From assembly GCA_036488085.1 (NCBI GenBank), contig DASXHZ010000026.1, positions 61,112 to 125,111 of the forward strand: 64,000 bases of DNA, given 5' to 3'. The notes under the pieces were generated by a model that was not told the DNA's origin, made no database searches, and saw only the letters and a program-made list of their open reading frames with translations. Position 1 is the stretch's first letter. Each line of letters starts with the position of its first letter. This document shows, in pieces, positions 24,541 to 35,349 of this stretch. The position numbers were made by a program, and so were the translations under genes. The stretch comes from DASXHZ01 sp036488085. GTDB taxonomy: Bacteria > Acidobacteriota > Thermoanaerobaculia > Gp7-AA8.

Positions 24541-24573
24541 ATCCGTCGCGACCCCCTCGCGTTCGTCCCCGGC

Positions 24574-25512
24574 ATGAAACGTTTGGTCACTCTCATCCTC
24601 GTTGCCGGCGCTTCGCTGCCCCTCATCGCGCAGCAGCAGCCGTCGCCGAAACCGCAGGACAAGATCGTCGCGCAGATCAACGGCGAGGTGATCCGGCAGT
24701 CACAACTCGATGAGCTCTACGACTCGCTCCCGCTCCAGATGCACCAGCAGTACGAGCGCGCCGGCGGGAAGGCGGCATTCCTCGACAACTACACACGCAA
24801 GCGCCTGCTGCTGCAGGAAGCGCTGAAGTCGGGATTCGACAAACGCCCCGATGTGCAGCAGGCGGTGGACGCGGCGAAGGAGAGCGCGCTCTTCGACCGC
24901 TACGTGAAAGAGGTCATCTCGCAGCAGATCGTGACCGACGACATGGTGCGCAAGTATTACGACGAGCACCACGACGACTTCAACGAGCCGGAGCAGGTGA
25001 AGGCGTACCACATTATCGTGATGTACAACGGCACGGGCCCGAAGCCGAAGACGAAAGAACAGGCGCAGGCCGAGATTCAAAAGATCGCGCACGATCTGCG
25101 TGACCGCGCCAAGGGGTGGACGAGCGTCGACGCGGCGCAGCAGGCTCACCTGCTGCTGGGGGCGTTCAACGACGCCGCGAAGCAGTACTCAGAGGACGGT
25201 ACCGCGCCGCGCGGCGGCGAGCTCGGATGGTTCGAGCGCGGCAAGATGGACAAGACGTTTGAGGACGTGGCGTTCGGCCTGAAGCCTGGCACGATGAGTG
25301 ATCCGTTCGAGACACGCTTCGGCTACCACATCGTCTTCGTCGAAGGCCGGAAGGCGGCGCGGGTCACGCCGTACGACGAGGCGAAACGCTCGATCCGCGA
25401 CAAGCTGATCAACGAGCACACCGGCGACATCATGCAGACGGTTCAGCGGCTCACGGACGAGCTGAGGACGTCGAGCAAGGTCGCGGTTTATCCGGAGAAC
25501 ATCCGCTACTGA
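24574..25512 (+). CDS. periplasmic peptidyl-prolyl isomerase, PpiC/SurA type
   Basis: A 312-residue exported folding catalyst. The signal peptide MKRLVTLILVAGASLPLIAQ fixes the ATG at 24574; the frame is open further upstream but without a signal. A SurA-like N-terminal helical domain (IVAQINGEVIRQSQLDEL) is followed by a rotamase domain with VKAYHIIV, FNDAAKQYSEDG, GGELGWFERGKM and RFGYHIVFV. It would help outer-membrane protein folding. It overlaps the 3' end of the convergent MutS-like gene by seven bases. Confidence 0.9.
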   Translation: MKRLVTLILVAGASLPLIAQQQPSPKPQDKIVAQINGEVIRQSQLDELYDSLPLQMHQQYERAGGKAAFLDNYTRKRLLLQEALKSGFDKRPDVQQAVDAAKESALFDRYVKEVISQQIVTDDMVRKYYDEHHDDFNEPEQVKAYHIIVMYNGTGPKPKTKEQAQAEIQKIAHDLRDRAKGWTSVDAAQQAHLLLGAFNDAAKQYSEDGTAPRGGELGWFERGKMDKTFEDVAFGLKPGTMSDPFETRFGYHIVFVEGRKAARVTPYDEAKRSIRDKLINEHTGDIMQTVQRLTDELRTSSKVAVYPENIRY

Positions 25513-26837
25513 CGTTTCTCCAGGAGCGTTACTACTCGCCCGGCGTCGGCCACGACGTCGGGCGGGAAGCCGTAGAGCTCCAGGATCGCGATGGCGTTGC
25601 GCGTCGACGAAGGTCCGCGCTGGAGCTTGTAGTCGAACGCGAGCGCGTTCTGCTCGATCAGCTCGCGGAAGTGGTACGCGTCGTATCGATCGGCGAGCAG
25701 GCCGACGAGCTCGAGGTCGTGCGTCGCGACGATGACGAAGTCGTTCTGCCGGGCGAGGTATGCGAGGACCGCCCGCGCCGCGGCGATCCGCTCGATGGCA
25801 TTCGTCCCGCGGAAGATCTCGTCGATGACGAAGAGATGCCTCTTCTCGCTCTCCGCATCCCGCAGCAGGTCCCCAACCCTCTGCACCTCGGCGAGGTAGT
25901 AGCTCTTCCCCGCGAGCAGGTCGTCGCCGCGCCCGATTGAGGACTTCACGTCGACGAGAGGCCCGTGCCAGCCGCGCGAGCAAGTCGTGAAGATGGTCTG
26001 CGCCAGCACGGCGTTCACGGCGATGGTGCGGAGGAACGTCGACTTGCCGGACATGTTCGAGCCGGTGACGAGAACTCCGTTTCGGGCGATGGTGATCGAG
26101 CTCGCCACGGCGTCGGGGACGAGCGGGTGATACGCGGAGTCGATCTCGAGCGCATCGCCGGTCAACTCCGGCTTCGCATGGACCGGCAACGAATCCCGGA
26201 ACTTCGCGACGGCCATCGCGGCATCCGCCTCGCCAATCGCTTCCCAGACGCGCGCGATCGTCTCGCGCTCGCGTTCGACGATGCCAAGGGTGGCCGCGAA
26301 CGCGTTCACGTCGGCGAGGAAGAACATGTTGAGGTACTGCACCGCATAGGAGATGAGGTCGTCGCGGCCCTCGGTCTCGACGATCAGCCACGCCGTGGCG
26401 CGGCGTAGTCCGGCGAGCCGGCCCACCTCGTCCGGTGCGACGGCGGCACCTGCCGTGAGGAACGCGCTCAGCATCCGGAGCGGCTGGATGTACGCGTAGA
26501 TGCGCCGGCGATAGAAGATCTCGATGCCGATGTTCGTGGCGAGGATCGCAAGCAGCGGGAGCAGCGCGAACGGGGTGACGAAGACCCCGATGATACTGAG
26601 GAGCGCGCCGATCGACAGCAGCGGATACAGCCACGCGAATCGCGCGCGGTCCGGAAGCGGCTGCAGGAAGAGGTAGGGGAGGAAGTACGCGCGCTCGTCG
26701 TTCAACTTCGCGAGGGAGCGGGAACGGCCGTCCCGTTTATCCACCAGCGCGTCGAAGCGTCGGAGCTCGTCGACGTCGTCTGAAGGTGTGCGGAGTCGGT
26801 GGTAGAGGTACTGGCGGCCGACGGCGCTCGAAGTCAT
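25506..26837 (-). CDS. MutS-related membrane-associated ATPase, true N terminus upstream of ATG
   Basis: From ATG 26837 the protein is 443 residues: two hydrophobic segments (about 69-95), then a MutS-type ABC ATPase with Walker A TGSNMSGKST, Walker B HLFVIDEIFRGTN and THDLELV. It lacks the mismatch-reading domain, as in the MutS-like subgroup of unknown role. The frame is open for about 44 codons above the ATG, reading IDARTWDDLNLDDVF, which matches the N-terminal region of that subgroup, but this stretch contains no ATG, GTG or TTG before the stop at 26970. The real start is therefore non-canonical (a CTG at about 26963) or was lost. Confidence 0.85.
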   Translation of the reverse strand: MTSSAVGRQYLYHRLRTPSDDVDELRRFDALVDKRDGRSRSLAKLNDERAYFLPYLFLQPLPDRARFAWLYPLLSIGALLSIIGVFVTPFALLPLLAILATNIGIEIFYRRRIYAYIQPLRMLSAFLTAGAAVAPDEVGRLAGLRRATAWLIVETEGRDDLISYAVQYLNMFFLADVNAFAATLGIVERERETIARVWEAIGEADAAMAVAKFRDSLPVHAKPELTGDALEIDSAYHPLVPDAVASSITIARNGVLVTGSNMSGKSTFLRTIAVNAVLAQTIFTTCSRGWHGPLVDVKSSIGRGDDLLAGKSYYLAEVQRVGDLLRDAESEKRHLFVIDEIFRGTNAIERIAAARAVLAYLARQNDFVIVATHDLELVGLLADRYDAYHFRELIEQNALAFDYKLQRGPSSTRNAIAILELYGFPPDVVADAGRVVTLLEKRQ

Positions 26838-26969
26838 GTCCAGCGAGGTGAAGACGTCGTCGAGGTTGAGATCGTCCCACGTCCGCGCGTCGATACCACC
26901 GCCCCCTCGGAGGCGGTGGTAGATCGAAATGGAATCGAAGTCCGTCAGCGCGTGGGTCTCCAGTGGAAA

Positions 26970-27236
26970 TTACGGCTGGATCTCGATCTCGGGATCGTGA
27001 ACCTGTCCGTTGGCGGTCACGGTGTAGTGGACCGAGTACTTCTGCGACTTTCCGGGAAAGGGAGCGCTCGTTCCGCTGAAGCGTCCGCCGCCCGGGTTGA
27101 CGTTGGGATTGGTGTACGGAGCGGGGAGATGAATCGCGAAATCGCTGTCGCTGACCCACGTGACGGTCTCGCCGCCTTTGATCGATACCGTGGGTGGATT
27201 CGCAGACAAATCGGGATTGATGATTACCGTTGCCAT
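26970..27236 (-). CDS. small cupredoxin-like beta-sandwich protein
   Basis: An 88-residue protein with an excellent ribosome site (AAAGGAGG five bases before ATG 27236). The pattern VSIKGGETVTWVSDSDFAIHL, GKSQKYSVHYTV and HDPEIEI suggests a small all-beta, plastocyanin-like fold, with His residues but no Cys copper ligand and no signal peptide. Function unknown. Its stop at 26970 directly abuts the startless upstream part of the MutS-like frame. Confidence 0.7.
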   Translation of the reverse strand: MATVIINPDLSANPPTVSIKGGETVTWVSDSDFAIHLPAPYTNPNVNPGGGRFSGTSAPFPGKSQKYSVHYTVTANGQVHDPEIEIQP

Positions 27237-27277
27237 GAAGCCTCCTTTGTTATGTTGGACCTTGGACCCGGAGGCGA

Positions 27278-29869
27278 TTATACGGTCGGTAGATGCTGAA
27301 AGGTGGCCGTCTTACGAGCGGCTGCGAACTCGGGCTCGAGCTCGATCTCCATTCTGCTGCACCCGCGCTGGACTGCATGCGCCAGCAGGCGGGCAGCGCC
27401 ATCGGCGTCTCCGCGAAAGGCCGCGATCTTCGCGGCGTCATAGAGGACGTTTACGTTTTCGCCGTCGCGTCGAAGCGCTTCGGCGATCTCTTTTTCGGCT
27501 GATTTCGCGTCGCCGCTCTTCGCCAGGCACTCGGCCATGCGAGCGCGGATCACCGCATCGTTCGGGTTGTTCGCAATTTCGGCGCGCGCCAATTCCGCCG
27601 CCTTCGCATACGCATTGGCCGCCCGATCTTTTTCGTCGACCGTGGCGCGGTAGGCGTCGCCGAGGTTTGCCCAGTACTTGTAATGGCTCGGAGCAAGGCC
27701 GATGGCCTTCTCGAAATCGTCCGCCGCGTCCTTGTATCGACTGAGAAAGTAGTAGCAGGTCCCAAGGTTCGAGTAGGCCTGAGCAGTCGGCTGCTGGTCG
27801 ATGGTTCGCTGGAAGACGTTGATCGCGTCGTCGTAGCGGCCCGCCTGCTGGTACGCGGCGCCGAGATTGTTGTAGCCACGCATGTTGTCGGGAACGAGTT
27901 GCACGACTTTCTGAAAGAACGGGATGCTTGCCGCCGTGTTGGCGTGCGTGAGGTAGAAGATTCCCATCGCGTTGTACGCCGACCAGTACTTCGGCTGCAG
28001 TTCGATCGCCTTCTTGTACGACGCCTCCGCTTTCGGCAAGTCCTTCTTCTTGTCGTACGCGCGGGCGAGGCCGAGAACGGCGTCGGCGTTGTTCGGCTGC
28101 TGTTGGAGGGCACGATTGAACTCGGCGATCGCCTGGTCATATTGGCCGGTCTGGTAGCGCACCTGGCCGAGCGTGAGGTGAACGTCAGGGTTCAGAGGAT
28201 CGGCGGCGGCGGCGCGGTCGCTGAACTCGCTCGCCTTGGTGATGTATTGGGTGTCCCGGTTGGTGATAAACTTCTCGAGATATGCCTGGCCGAGCGCCGC
28301 CTGGACGGTCGCGGAGGTCGTGCCGAGATCCTCGAGCGTACTGATGGCGGCGTTGAGCGACTTTTCGTCGTCGTAGCGGCGGAGATGCCCAAGGGCCTCG
28401 AGGTAGCGCTGCTGCGAGACGTTCGGATCCATCGTCGGGAAGCGCTGGGGAGCGGCCTTCGGGTCGAGGTATGAGGCGATCTTGGTGACGAGCTTGTCCT
28501 GCACGTCGAAGAGCTCCGCGGCGGCCCCGTCGACCGTGTCGGCGGCGAGCTGCGACCCTTTCTGGGCGTCGATGATGGCGTAGCTGATGCGGATGCGGTC
28601 GCCGGCGCGCTGCATTGAGCCGCGGACGACCATCGTGACGCCGAGGTCGCGGGCAATCTTCTGTACGTCTTCGCTTTCGGCGACGTCCTGCGGCTTCGGG
28701 CGGATCAGCTGCACGGACGGTAGTCGCGCCAGACGGGTGCTCACGGTCTCGGCGAAACCGTCGCCGACGAGCTGCCCGTTCACGTCGCCGGAGAGGTCGC
28801 GGAACGGAAGGACGGTGACGTAGCTCTTCGGTTTTTGCTCCTGCGCGGCGGCGGCCGCCGCCTGCGTGCCGCTGGTCGTCCGCCGGTTCATGACCACGAC
28901 GGCGAGGAAGAGCAACAGCGCGATCACCGTCCCGGCGCCAACACCGATCATGCGGCGCTGCTTCGAGGTGAGCGCGGGCGGCTTCGGCAGATCGAGCGCG
29001 CTCCCCTCGGCGTGAATGCGGTCGCGGAGCGCTTTGAGCTCGCTCGCGCATTCACGCGTGGTTGCGTAACGGCCGGATGGTTCCTTCTGCAGCAACCGGT
29101 CGATGACCCACGTCAGCGGTTGCGGCACGCGCGCGTTGTAGTCGCGGACGGGCGGCGGGTCGTCATGAAGGATCGCCGACATGACGTCGATGGCGTTCTC
29201 GCGCTCGAACGCAGCATGGCCGGTCGCGAGCTCGTACAGTATCGCGCCGAGCGCGAATTGATCGGAGCGGAAGTCGATGCGGCGACCGGTCGCCTGCTCC
29301 GGCGACATGTAGCCGACCGTGCCGAGGATCGTGCCGGGCATGGTCGACGGGACGCGGTACTCCACCGTTTTCGAGATTTCGTCGGCCCCCTCGGCGAGCA
29401 GCTTGGCGAGGCCGAAGTCGAGGATCTTCACGAAGCCGTCCTTCGTCACCATGACGTTCTCCGGCTTCAGGTCGCGATGGACGATCGAATGCTCGTGCGC
29501 CGCAGCGAGACCGTCGGTGATCTGCGCGGCGATGTCGACGGTGAGGCGGTTCGGCTGCGGACCCTCGTTGATCAGCATCCGGAGGTCGCGGCCGTCGATG
29601 TACTCCATGGCGATGAACGGCTTCCCGTGATCGGTGCCGATCTCGTAGATGGTCACGATGTTTGGATGCGAGAGCGCCGAGGCGGAACGCGCCTCCTGGG
29701 TGAAGCGCGCGAGCGAGTCGCGATCGGTGGCGAGGCGCTCCGGCAGAATCTTGATAGCGACATTCCGTCCGAGGAGCGGGTCATGGGCGACGTAAACCTC
29801 GCCCATCCCGCCGGAGCCGAGGGGTCGGAGGATCTCGTAGCGGCCGAGCCGCTCCGGATTGGACGCCAT
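27278..29869 (-). CDS. membrane Ser/Thr protein kinase with TPR sensor region
   Basis: An 863-residue receptor-type kinase. The Hanks kinase domain (11-270) has GSGGMGEVY, the ATP lysine K40, HRDLKPEN (131-138), DFG (151-153) and SPEQATGRR in the activation region. One membrane helix (about 310-333, VGAGTVIALLLFLAVVVM) leads to an outside domain resembling TolB-type N-terminal folds (YVTVLPFRDLSGD) and then about nine TPRs. This kinase-TM-TPR layout is common in Acidobacteria. The ATG at 29869 is chosen because homology begins a few residues later; the frame extends upstream to 30049 over the divergent gene, which is unlikely. Confidence 0.92.
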   Translation of the reverse strand: MASNPERLGRYEILRPLGSGGMGEVYVAHDPLLGRNVAIKILPERLATDRDSLARFTQEARSASALSHPNIVTIYEIGTDHGKPFIAMEYIDGRDLRMLINEGPQPNRLTVDIAAQITDGLAAAHEHSIVHRDLKPENVMVTKDGFVKILDFGLAKLLAEGADEISKTVEYRVPSTMPGTILGTVGYMSPEQATGRRIDFRSDQFALGAILYELATGHAAFERENAIDVMSAILHDDPPPVRDYNARVPQPLTWVIDRLLQKEPSGRYATTRECASELKALRDRIHAEGSALDLPKPPALTSKQRRMIGVGAGTVIALLLFLAVVVMNRRTTSGTQAAAAAAQEQKPKSYVTVLPFRDLSGDVNGQLVGDGFAETVSTRLARLPSVQLIRPKPQDVAESEDVQKIARDLGVTMVVRGSMQRAGDRIRISYAIIDAQKGSQLAADTVDGAAAELFDVQDKLVTKIASYLDPKAAPQRFPTMDPNVSQQRYLEALGHLRRYDDEKSLNAAISTLEDLGTTSATVQAALGQAYLEKFITNRDTQYITKASEFSDRAAAADPLNPDVHLTLGQVRYQTGQYDQAIAEFNRALQQQPNNADAVLGLARAYDKKKDLPKAEASYKKAIELQPKYWSAYNAMGIFYLTHANTAASIPFFQKVVQLVPDNMRGYNNLGAAYQQAGRYDDAINVFQRTIDQQPTAQAYSNLGTCYYFLSRYKDAADDFEKAIGLAPSHYKYWANLGDAYRATVDEKDRAANAYAKAAELARAEIANNPNDAVIRARMAECLAKSGDAKSAEKEIAEALRRDGENVNVLYDAAKIAAFRGDADGAARLLAHAVQRGCSRMEIELEPEFAAARKTATFQHLPTV

Positions 29870-29886
29870 GGAGGCTCGACTATAAT
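29859..29886 (+). promoter_or_regulatory. promoter of the 29910 gene overlapping the kinase start
   Basis: TTGGAC (29859-29864), 16 bases, TATAAT (29881-29886), a perfect -10. Its -35 box reaches into the first codons of the divergent kinase gene, so transcription of the two genes is likely to interfere. Confidence 0.65.
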
Positions 29887-29909
29887 CGTCCGCACCGCAG
29901 AGAGGAACG

Positions 29910-30503
29910 ATGTCGCAGTGGCGCACTCGCGCGTCAGCTCTATCCGCATTTGCGATAGCGGCCGTAGTTACGGCGCAAATACAGTCTGCGAACGCGCCGG
30001 CGACGTTCGTTCCGTGGAAGGTCCTGAACCATGGCGAGGCATTGGCCAAAGGCGAGCTGGTGCTGAACTGGATTCCGGCAACGCGCGATGAGATCCGTCA
30101 TTCACCGCTGATCACGTCTCGTTCGCTGGCGCTTTCGGCGTCGCAGTGCGTGGCGATGCAGATCATCCGGCCGGATGACGACGAGACGATCGAGCAGCTC
30201 GGCGCGGAGCAGCTCCCGGCGGCTGTGCTGGTCGACGGCAAGGGCCACGTGGTCGCGCGTGCCAAGAGCGACGGTGGCACGCTGCGAACGACGGACGTCG
30301 AGAGGATGGTGCGTGATGCGCTGGCGAGCCGCGACCAGGAGCTCGACCACGTCCTCGACAGCGCGCGGACGAAAGCGGACGCCGGAGAGCGCGACGCCGC
30401 CGTCGATCTCTATCGCCGAGTGTGCGCGCTCCGCTGCCTCTTCCCGCGCAAAGCACGCGATGCCGCGCGTGCATTGAGCAAGCTTGGCGTCGAGGTGAGG
30501 TGA
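29910..30503 (+). CDS. secreted hypothetical protein, thioredoxin-like outline
   Basis: A 197-residue protein with a signal peptide (ALSAFAIAAVVTAQIQSANA). The middle (ASQCVAMQIIRPDDDE, then LPAAVLVDGKGHVVAR) has the cis-Pro-strand look of a thioredoxin fold but no CxxC. The C-terminal helices (VDLYRRVCALRC) resemble a single TPR-like pair. An AGAGGAACG precedes the ATG. Divergent from, and perhaps related to, the kinase gene. Function unknown. Confidence 0.7.
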   Translation: MSQWRTRASALSAFAIAAVVTAQIQSANAPATFVPWKVLNHGEALAKGELVLNWIPATRDEIRHSPLITSRSLALSASQCVAMQIIRPDDDETIEQLGAEQLPAAVLVDGKGHVVARAKSDGGTLRTTDVERMVRDALASRDQELDHVLDSARTKADAGERDAAVDLYRRVCALRCLFPRKARDAARALSKLGVEVR

Positions 30504-30537
30504 ACGTAGCGCTTTTCGCACGTTTTTCGTGAGCAAC

Positions 30538-30684
30538 ACGCTCCTCACCCGGCCTTCGGCCACCCTCTCCCGGAGGGAGGGGCCAAGACGAACCACAACC
30601 CGCTCGCGGAGGGAGAGGACTTCAAAAAAACAAACCCTCTCCCAGCGGGAGAGGGTGCCGCGAAGCGGCGGGTGAGGGGCGTGG
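30538..30684. repeat. compound REP element (inverted pair with a partial third copy)
   Basis: One copy in the CTCACCCGGCCTTCGGCC orientation (30543-30580), a partial unit (CTCGCGGAGGGAGAGG, 30603-30618) and an inverted copy (CCCTCTCCC to GGTGAGGGGC, 30636-30681). It fills the gap between convergent genes ending at 30503 and 30704 and probably folds on both transcripts. Nothing else is visible in the gap. Confidence 0.85.
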
Positions 30685-30703
30685 CTCGCGCGAAAGAACG
30701 CGT

Positions 30704-31786
30704 TTACGCCACAGCCTGCGTCCGGGCGATCAGGCGCAAGGCGCTCTTCCACTCGCGGCGCGAGCGGCGGACGTGATGACGTGCGAGGCGGCGCGTCTCG
30801 CGCCAGCGGTTAGCGGCCTGGGTCCGCTCTTCGACGTGCTGGCGCCAGAGCGCGAACGCTTCCTCCAGGTGATGGGCGGCCGCGGTGACGCGCGCGCGAA
30901 AGTCGTCGGCAAGGTGCTTCGGCGCGTTCTCGACGCGCTGCTCGACGAGATGAAGCGCGGCGCGCATGCGCGCCTGCTCGATCTGCGGCGGCGGCGTGGC
31001 GACGAGGTCTTTCGCGAGGCCGACGGTGCGTAGGGCGCGGATGAACCACTTCGCCGGATCGAAGTCGTACCAGCGGAGGCCGTTGCGGAAGTCGGCCGGG
31101 AAGCGGTGATGGAAGCTGTGATACCCCTCGCCGAGGGAGACGAATGCGACCAGCCAACTGTCGCGCGCCGAGACCTCGGCGTTGTAGGCCGGCTTGCCCA
31201 TCACGTGTGCCAGCGAGTTGACGAAGAAGGTGGTGTGGTGGATGACGACGATCCGGAGGAATCCGCCCCAGAGCAGGCCGGCGATTGGGTCGCCGAACAT
31301 CGCGCCGATCAGCGTCGGGATTCCGAAGCCGCCGACGATGAGGATCGCCTTGTGCCAGCGGTGCTGCCACATCACGACCGGGTTCGCCTTCAGGTCGGGG
31401 GAGTTCTCGAACGTCGCGTCGCGCTCCTCGTTCCGGTAGAAGATCCAGAGGATGTGCGCCCACCAGAAGCCGCGCTTGATGTTGTACGGGTCCCAGTCGC
31501 GGTCGACGTACTTGTGGTGCACGCGGTGGGACGACGACCACCAGAGGATCGAGTTCTGCGCCGCCATCGCGCCGAAGAACGCGTAGAACGCCTGCACGAA
31601 CGGCGAGCACTCGTAGCTCTTGTGCGAGAAGAAGCGGTGGTAGCCGGCGCAAATCGACATGCCGACCAGGGCGTACATCGTCACCGTGAGGAGCGGCATC
31701 CACCAGTGGAAGCCGTTCCGCCATGTGTACAGAGCGGTGCCGGCGAGACCGATGACCGGCGTGAGGGTGAGGAAGAGAATGTTCAC
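30704..31786 (-). CDS. acyl-CoA/fatty acid delta-9-type desaturase
   Basis: A 360-residue membrane di-iron desaturase. The histidine boxes are HRFFSH (50-55), HRVHH (87-91) and HSFHH (223-227), with HHTTFFVNS between. Four membrane helices are visible. The last 120 residues form a charged helical tail (His/Arg rich) not found in the minimal enzyme. It introduces a double bond into membrane acyl chains. The GTG at 31786 has no ribosome site, and the frame above it reads VIIIEAQKKDW, which desaturases often carry, up to a TAG with no ATG, GTG or TTG, so the true start may be an ATC codon. Confidence 0.9.
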   Translation of the reverse strand: MNILFLTLTPVIGLAGTALYTWRNGFHWWMPLLTVTMYALVGMSICAGYHRFFSHKSYECSPFVQAFYAFFGAMAAQNSILWWSSSHRVHHKYVDRDWDPYNIKRGFWWAHILWIFYRNEERDATFENSPDLKANPVVMWQHRWHKAILIVGGFGIPTLIGAMFGDPIAGLLWGGFLRIVVIHHTTFFVNSLAHVMGKPAYNAEVSARDSWLVAFVSLGEGYHSFHHRFPADFRNGLRWYDFDPAKWFIRALRTVGLAKDLVATPPPQIEQARMRAALHLVEQRVENAPKHLADDFRARVTAAAHHLEEAFALWRQHVEERTQAANRWRETRRLARHHVRRSRREWKSALRLIARTQAVA

Positions 31787-31928
31787 CCAGTCTTTTTTCT
31801 GAGCTTCGATGATGATGACACCTCCGACCGTGGGCTACGAACGTTGGTATAGCTCACTCTATTCGTTTTCGGGAATTCCCCGTTGCACGAAAACGCAACA
31901 TCCGGGCCGCCGTGAGAAACAGCAGAGC

Positions 31929-31979
31929 TACGAAACCCTTCGTTGACTTTCTACGTAGTCCTTCGTAGATTGTCTATAG
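31929..31979 (+). promoter_or_regulatory. promoter with overlapping inverted repeats (BlaI/MecI-like operator)
   Basis: TTGACT (31944-31949), 17 bases, TAGATT (31967-31972). Around it are CTACGAAACCCTTCGT (31929-31944) and CTACG/CGTAG arms at 31952-31956 and 31965-31969. Repeats built of CTACG and CGTAG over the promoter resemble operators of the BlaI/MecI regulator family, common in Acidobacteria. No such regulator is encoded nearby. The remaining upstream gap (31787-31928) shows nothing else. Confidence 0.55.
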
Positions 31980-31988
31980 GAGGCTCCC

Positions 31989-32938
31989 ATGAAGGGACTG
32001 GTTTTCACGCTCGCTGCTCTGCTCCTCGCTTTCGCCGCCTACGCCGCAACGTCAACGCACGATGTTCACTCCGGAGTCTGGACAGCCGAGGTGATCGACG
32101 GAGCGAAGCTCAACATGAGCATGTTCACCGGCCGGAGCGACAACCACTGGGGCAACAACATGTCCGGGTTCACGCTCCCGCTCGCAAGATTCGAAGGGCT
32201 CTCGACGGGCGACGGTCCGGTGAAGTTCACGTTTCACGCGCCCGCCGGAGAGGTCGCGTTCGGCGGAAGCTTCGACTCGCTCAAAGGGGCCGGGCACTTC
32301 ACGTTCTCGCCGAACGACGCGTTCGTTCGGGAGATGGACTCGCTCGGCTACAAGGACTTCCGCGACGAAGAGCTGCTGACGTTCACGACGACTGACTTCT
32401 CACCCGACTCGCTCCGCGGCCTTCGCTCCATGGGGTACGACATCACGCGGCGGGAGCTCGATGAGATCGCGGTCTTTCACATCACACCCGAGGTGATCCG
32501 CGAGTACGCGAAGGTCGGTTACGCGAACCTGGCGATGCGCGACGTGGTCAACTTCCGGGTCGGCCACGTGACGCCGGAGTACATCGCGGCGATGCGCGAG
32601 CTCGGATACGACACGATGCCGGCGCGCGAGCTGGGCGACATGGCGGTCATCGGCGTGAAGCCGGAGTACGCCCGCGAGCTGCGCGGCGCCGGCCTGACGA
32701 ACCTGACGGCGCGCGAGCTGACCGATCTCCGTATCGGCCGGATCACGGCGAAAAAGATCGACGAATACCGCTCTCTCGGATTCGACCATCTCACGGCTCG
32801 GCAACTTTCCGAGATGGGGATCATGAACGTGACAGCCGATTACATCCGCCAGATGCAGGCTATCGGGGTAACGGATCTCCACAAGCTCATCGAGATGAAG
32901 GCGACCGGGGCGGCGGACATCCTGTTGAAGAAGCGCAA

Positions 32939-32942
<4 letters not shown>
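31989..32942 (+). CDS. secreted protein of repeated 30-35-residue helical units
   Basis: A 317-residue exported protein (signal MKGLVFTLAALLLAFAAYA) with AGGAGG seven bases before the ATG. Residues 20-105 form a beta domain (WTAEVIDGAKLNMSMF, FTFHAPAGEVAFGG). From 110 to the end run about six units of the type VTPEYIxxMRELGYxxLxARELxDM, each probably two helices. Proteins of this build are frequent in Acidobacteria and often sit behind BlaI-type promoters; no biochemical role is known to me. The last codons overlap hutU on the other strand. Confidence 0.8.
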
Positions 32943-34612
<1,670 letters not shown>

Positions 34613-34623
34613 GATTTGATTCT

Positions 34624-35277
34624 ATGTCCGTGGCGACGAAGAAGCAGGAGCGGGCGCATGACATCGCGGTACGTCTCAAGCAGATGTATCCGAAGGCGAA
34701 GTGCTCGCTCGATTTCACGAACGCATTCGAGCTGCTGATCGCCACGATGCTTTCGGCGCAGTCGACGGACGCGCGGGTGAACATCGTCACGAAGTCGCTG
34801 TTTCGCAAGTACCCCAACCCGGCGGCGTTCGCGCAAGCAACGCAGCAGGAGATGGAGCGCGACGTCAAGCAGACGGGCTTCTACAGGAACAAGGCGAAGG
34901 CGGTCATCGCGACATCGAACACGATCGTGGAGCGCCATGGCGGCGAGGTGCCGCAGTCGATGGACGAGCTGACAGCGCTCCCCGGCGTCGGCCGCAAGAC
35001 GGCGAATGTGGTGCTGTCGAACGCGTTCAAGAAGCCGGTCGGTGTGGTCGTCGACACGCACGTCACCCGCCTCTCCGGCCGCCTCGGCCTCACGGAAAGC
35101 GCCGACCCCGTGAAGATCGAAGAGGATCTGATGCAGCTGATCCCGCCGAAGGAGTGGACCAGCTTCTCGCATCGCCTGATCGAGCACGGCCGCACCATCT
35201 GCATCGCCCGAAAGCCGAAGTGCTCGGAGTGCCGGTTGAACGAGCTATGCCCGAGTGCGGAAGAGCCGCTGGAGTAG
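34624..35277 (+). CDS. nth: endonuclease III
   Basis: A 217-residue base-excision glycosylase/AP lyase for oxidised pyrimidines. The helix-hairpin-helix LPGVGRKTANVV carries the catalytic Lys125, VVDTHV the catalytic Asp144, and CIARKPKCSECRLNELC gives the C-x6-C-x2-C-x5-C iron-sulfur loop. The ATG at 34624 is only 11 bases from the divergent hutU start. Confidence 0.97.
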   Translation: MSVATKKQERAHDIAVRLKQMYPKAKCSLDFTNAFELLIATMLSAQSTDARVNIVTKSLFRKYPNPAAFAQATQQEMERDVKQTGFYRNKAKAVIATSNTIVERHGGEVPQSMDELTALPGVGRKTANVVLSNAFKKPVGVVVDTHVTRLSGRLGLTESADPVKIEEDLMQLIPPKEWTSFSHRLIEHGRTICIARKPKCSECRLNELCPSAEEPLE

Positions 35278-35278
35278 T

Positions 35279-35349
35279 TGCCGGTTGCCAGTGGCGGTTG
35301 CCAGAGCAGGTCTCCCGACCGCTATCCGGCAACTGGTAACTGGCAACTT
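35279..35349. repeat. inverted repeat between convergent nth and yidD
   Basis: TTGCCGGTTGCCAGT on the left and ACTGGTAACTGGCAAC on the right, with GTTGCCAG repeated inside, make a long imperfect stem that fills the whole gap. It can serve as a two-way terminator. GTTGCCAGTT-type words are typical dispersed intergenic repeats. Confidence 0.7.

Noticed and set aside
24380..24573. Replication origin with DnaA boxes next to dnaB
   Set aside because: Only poor TTTCCACA or TCTCCACA words are present and no AT-rich unwinding region; no dnaA or dnaN nearby.
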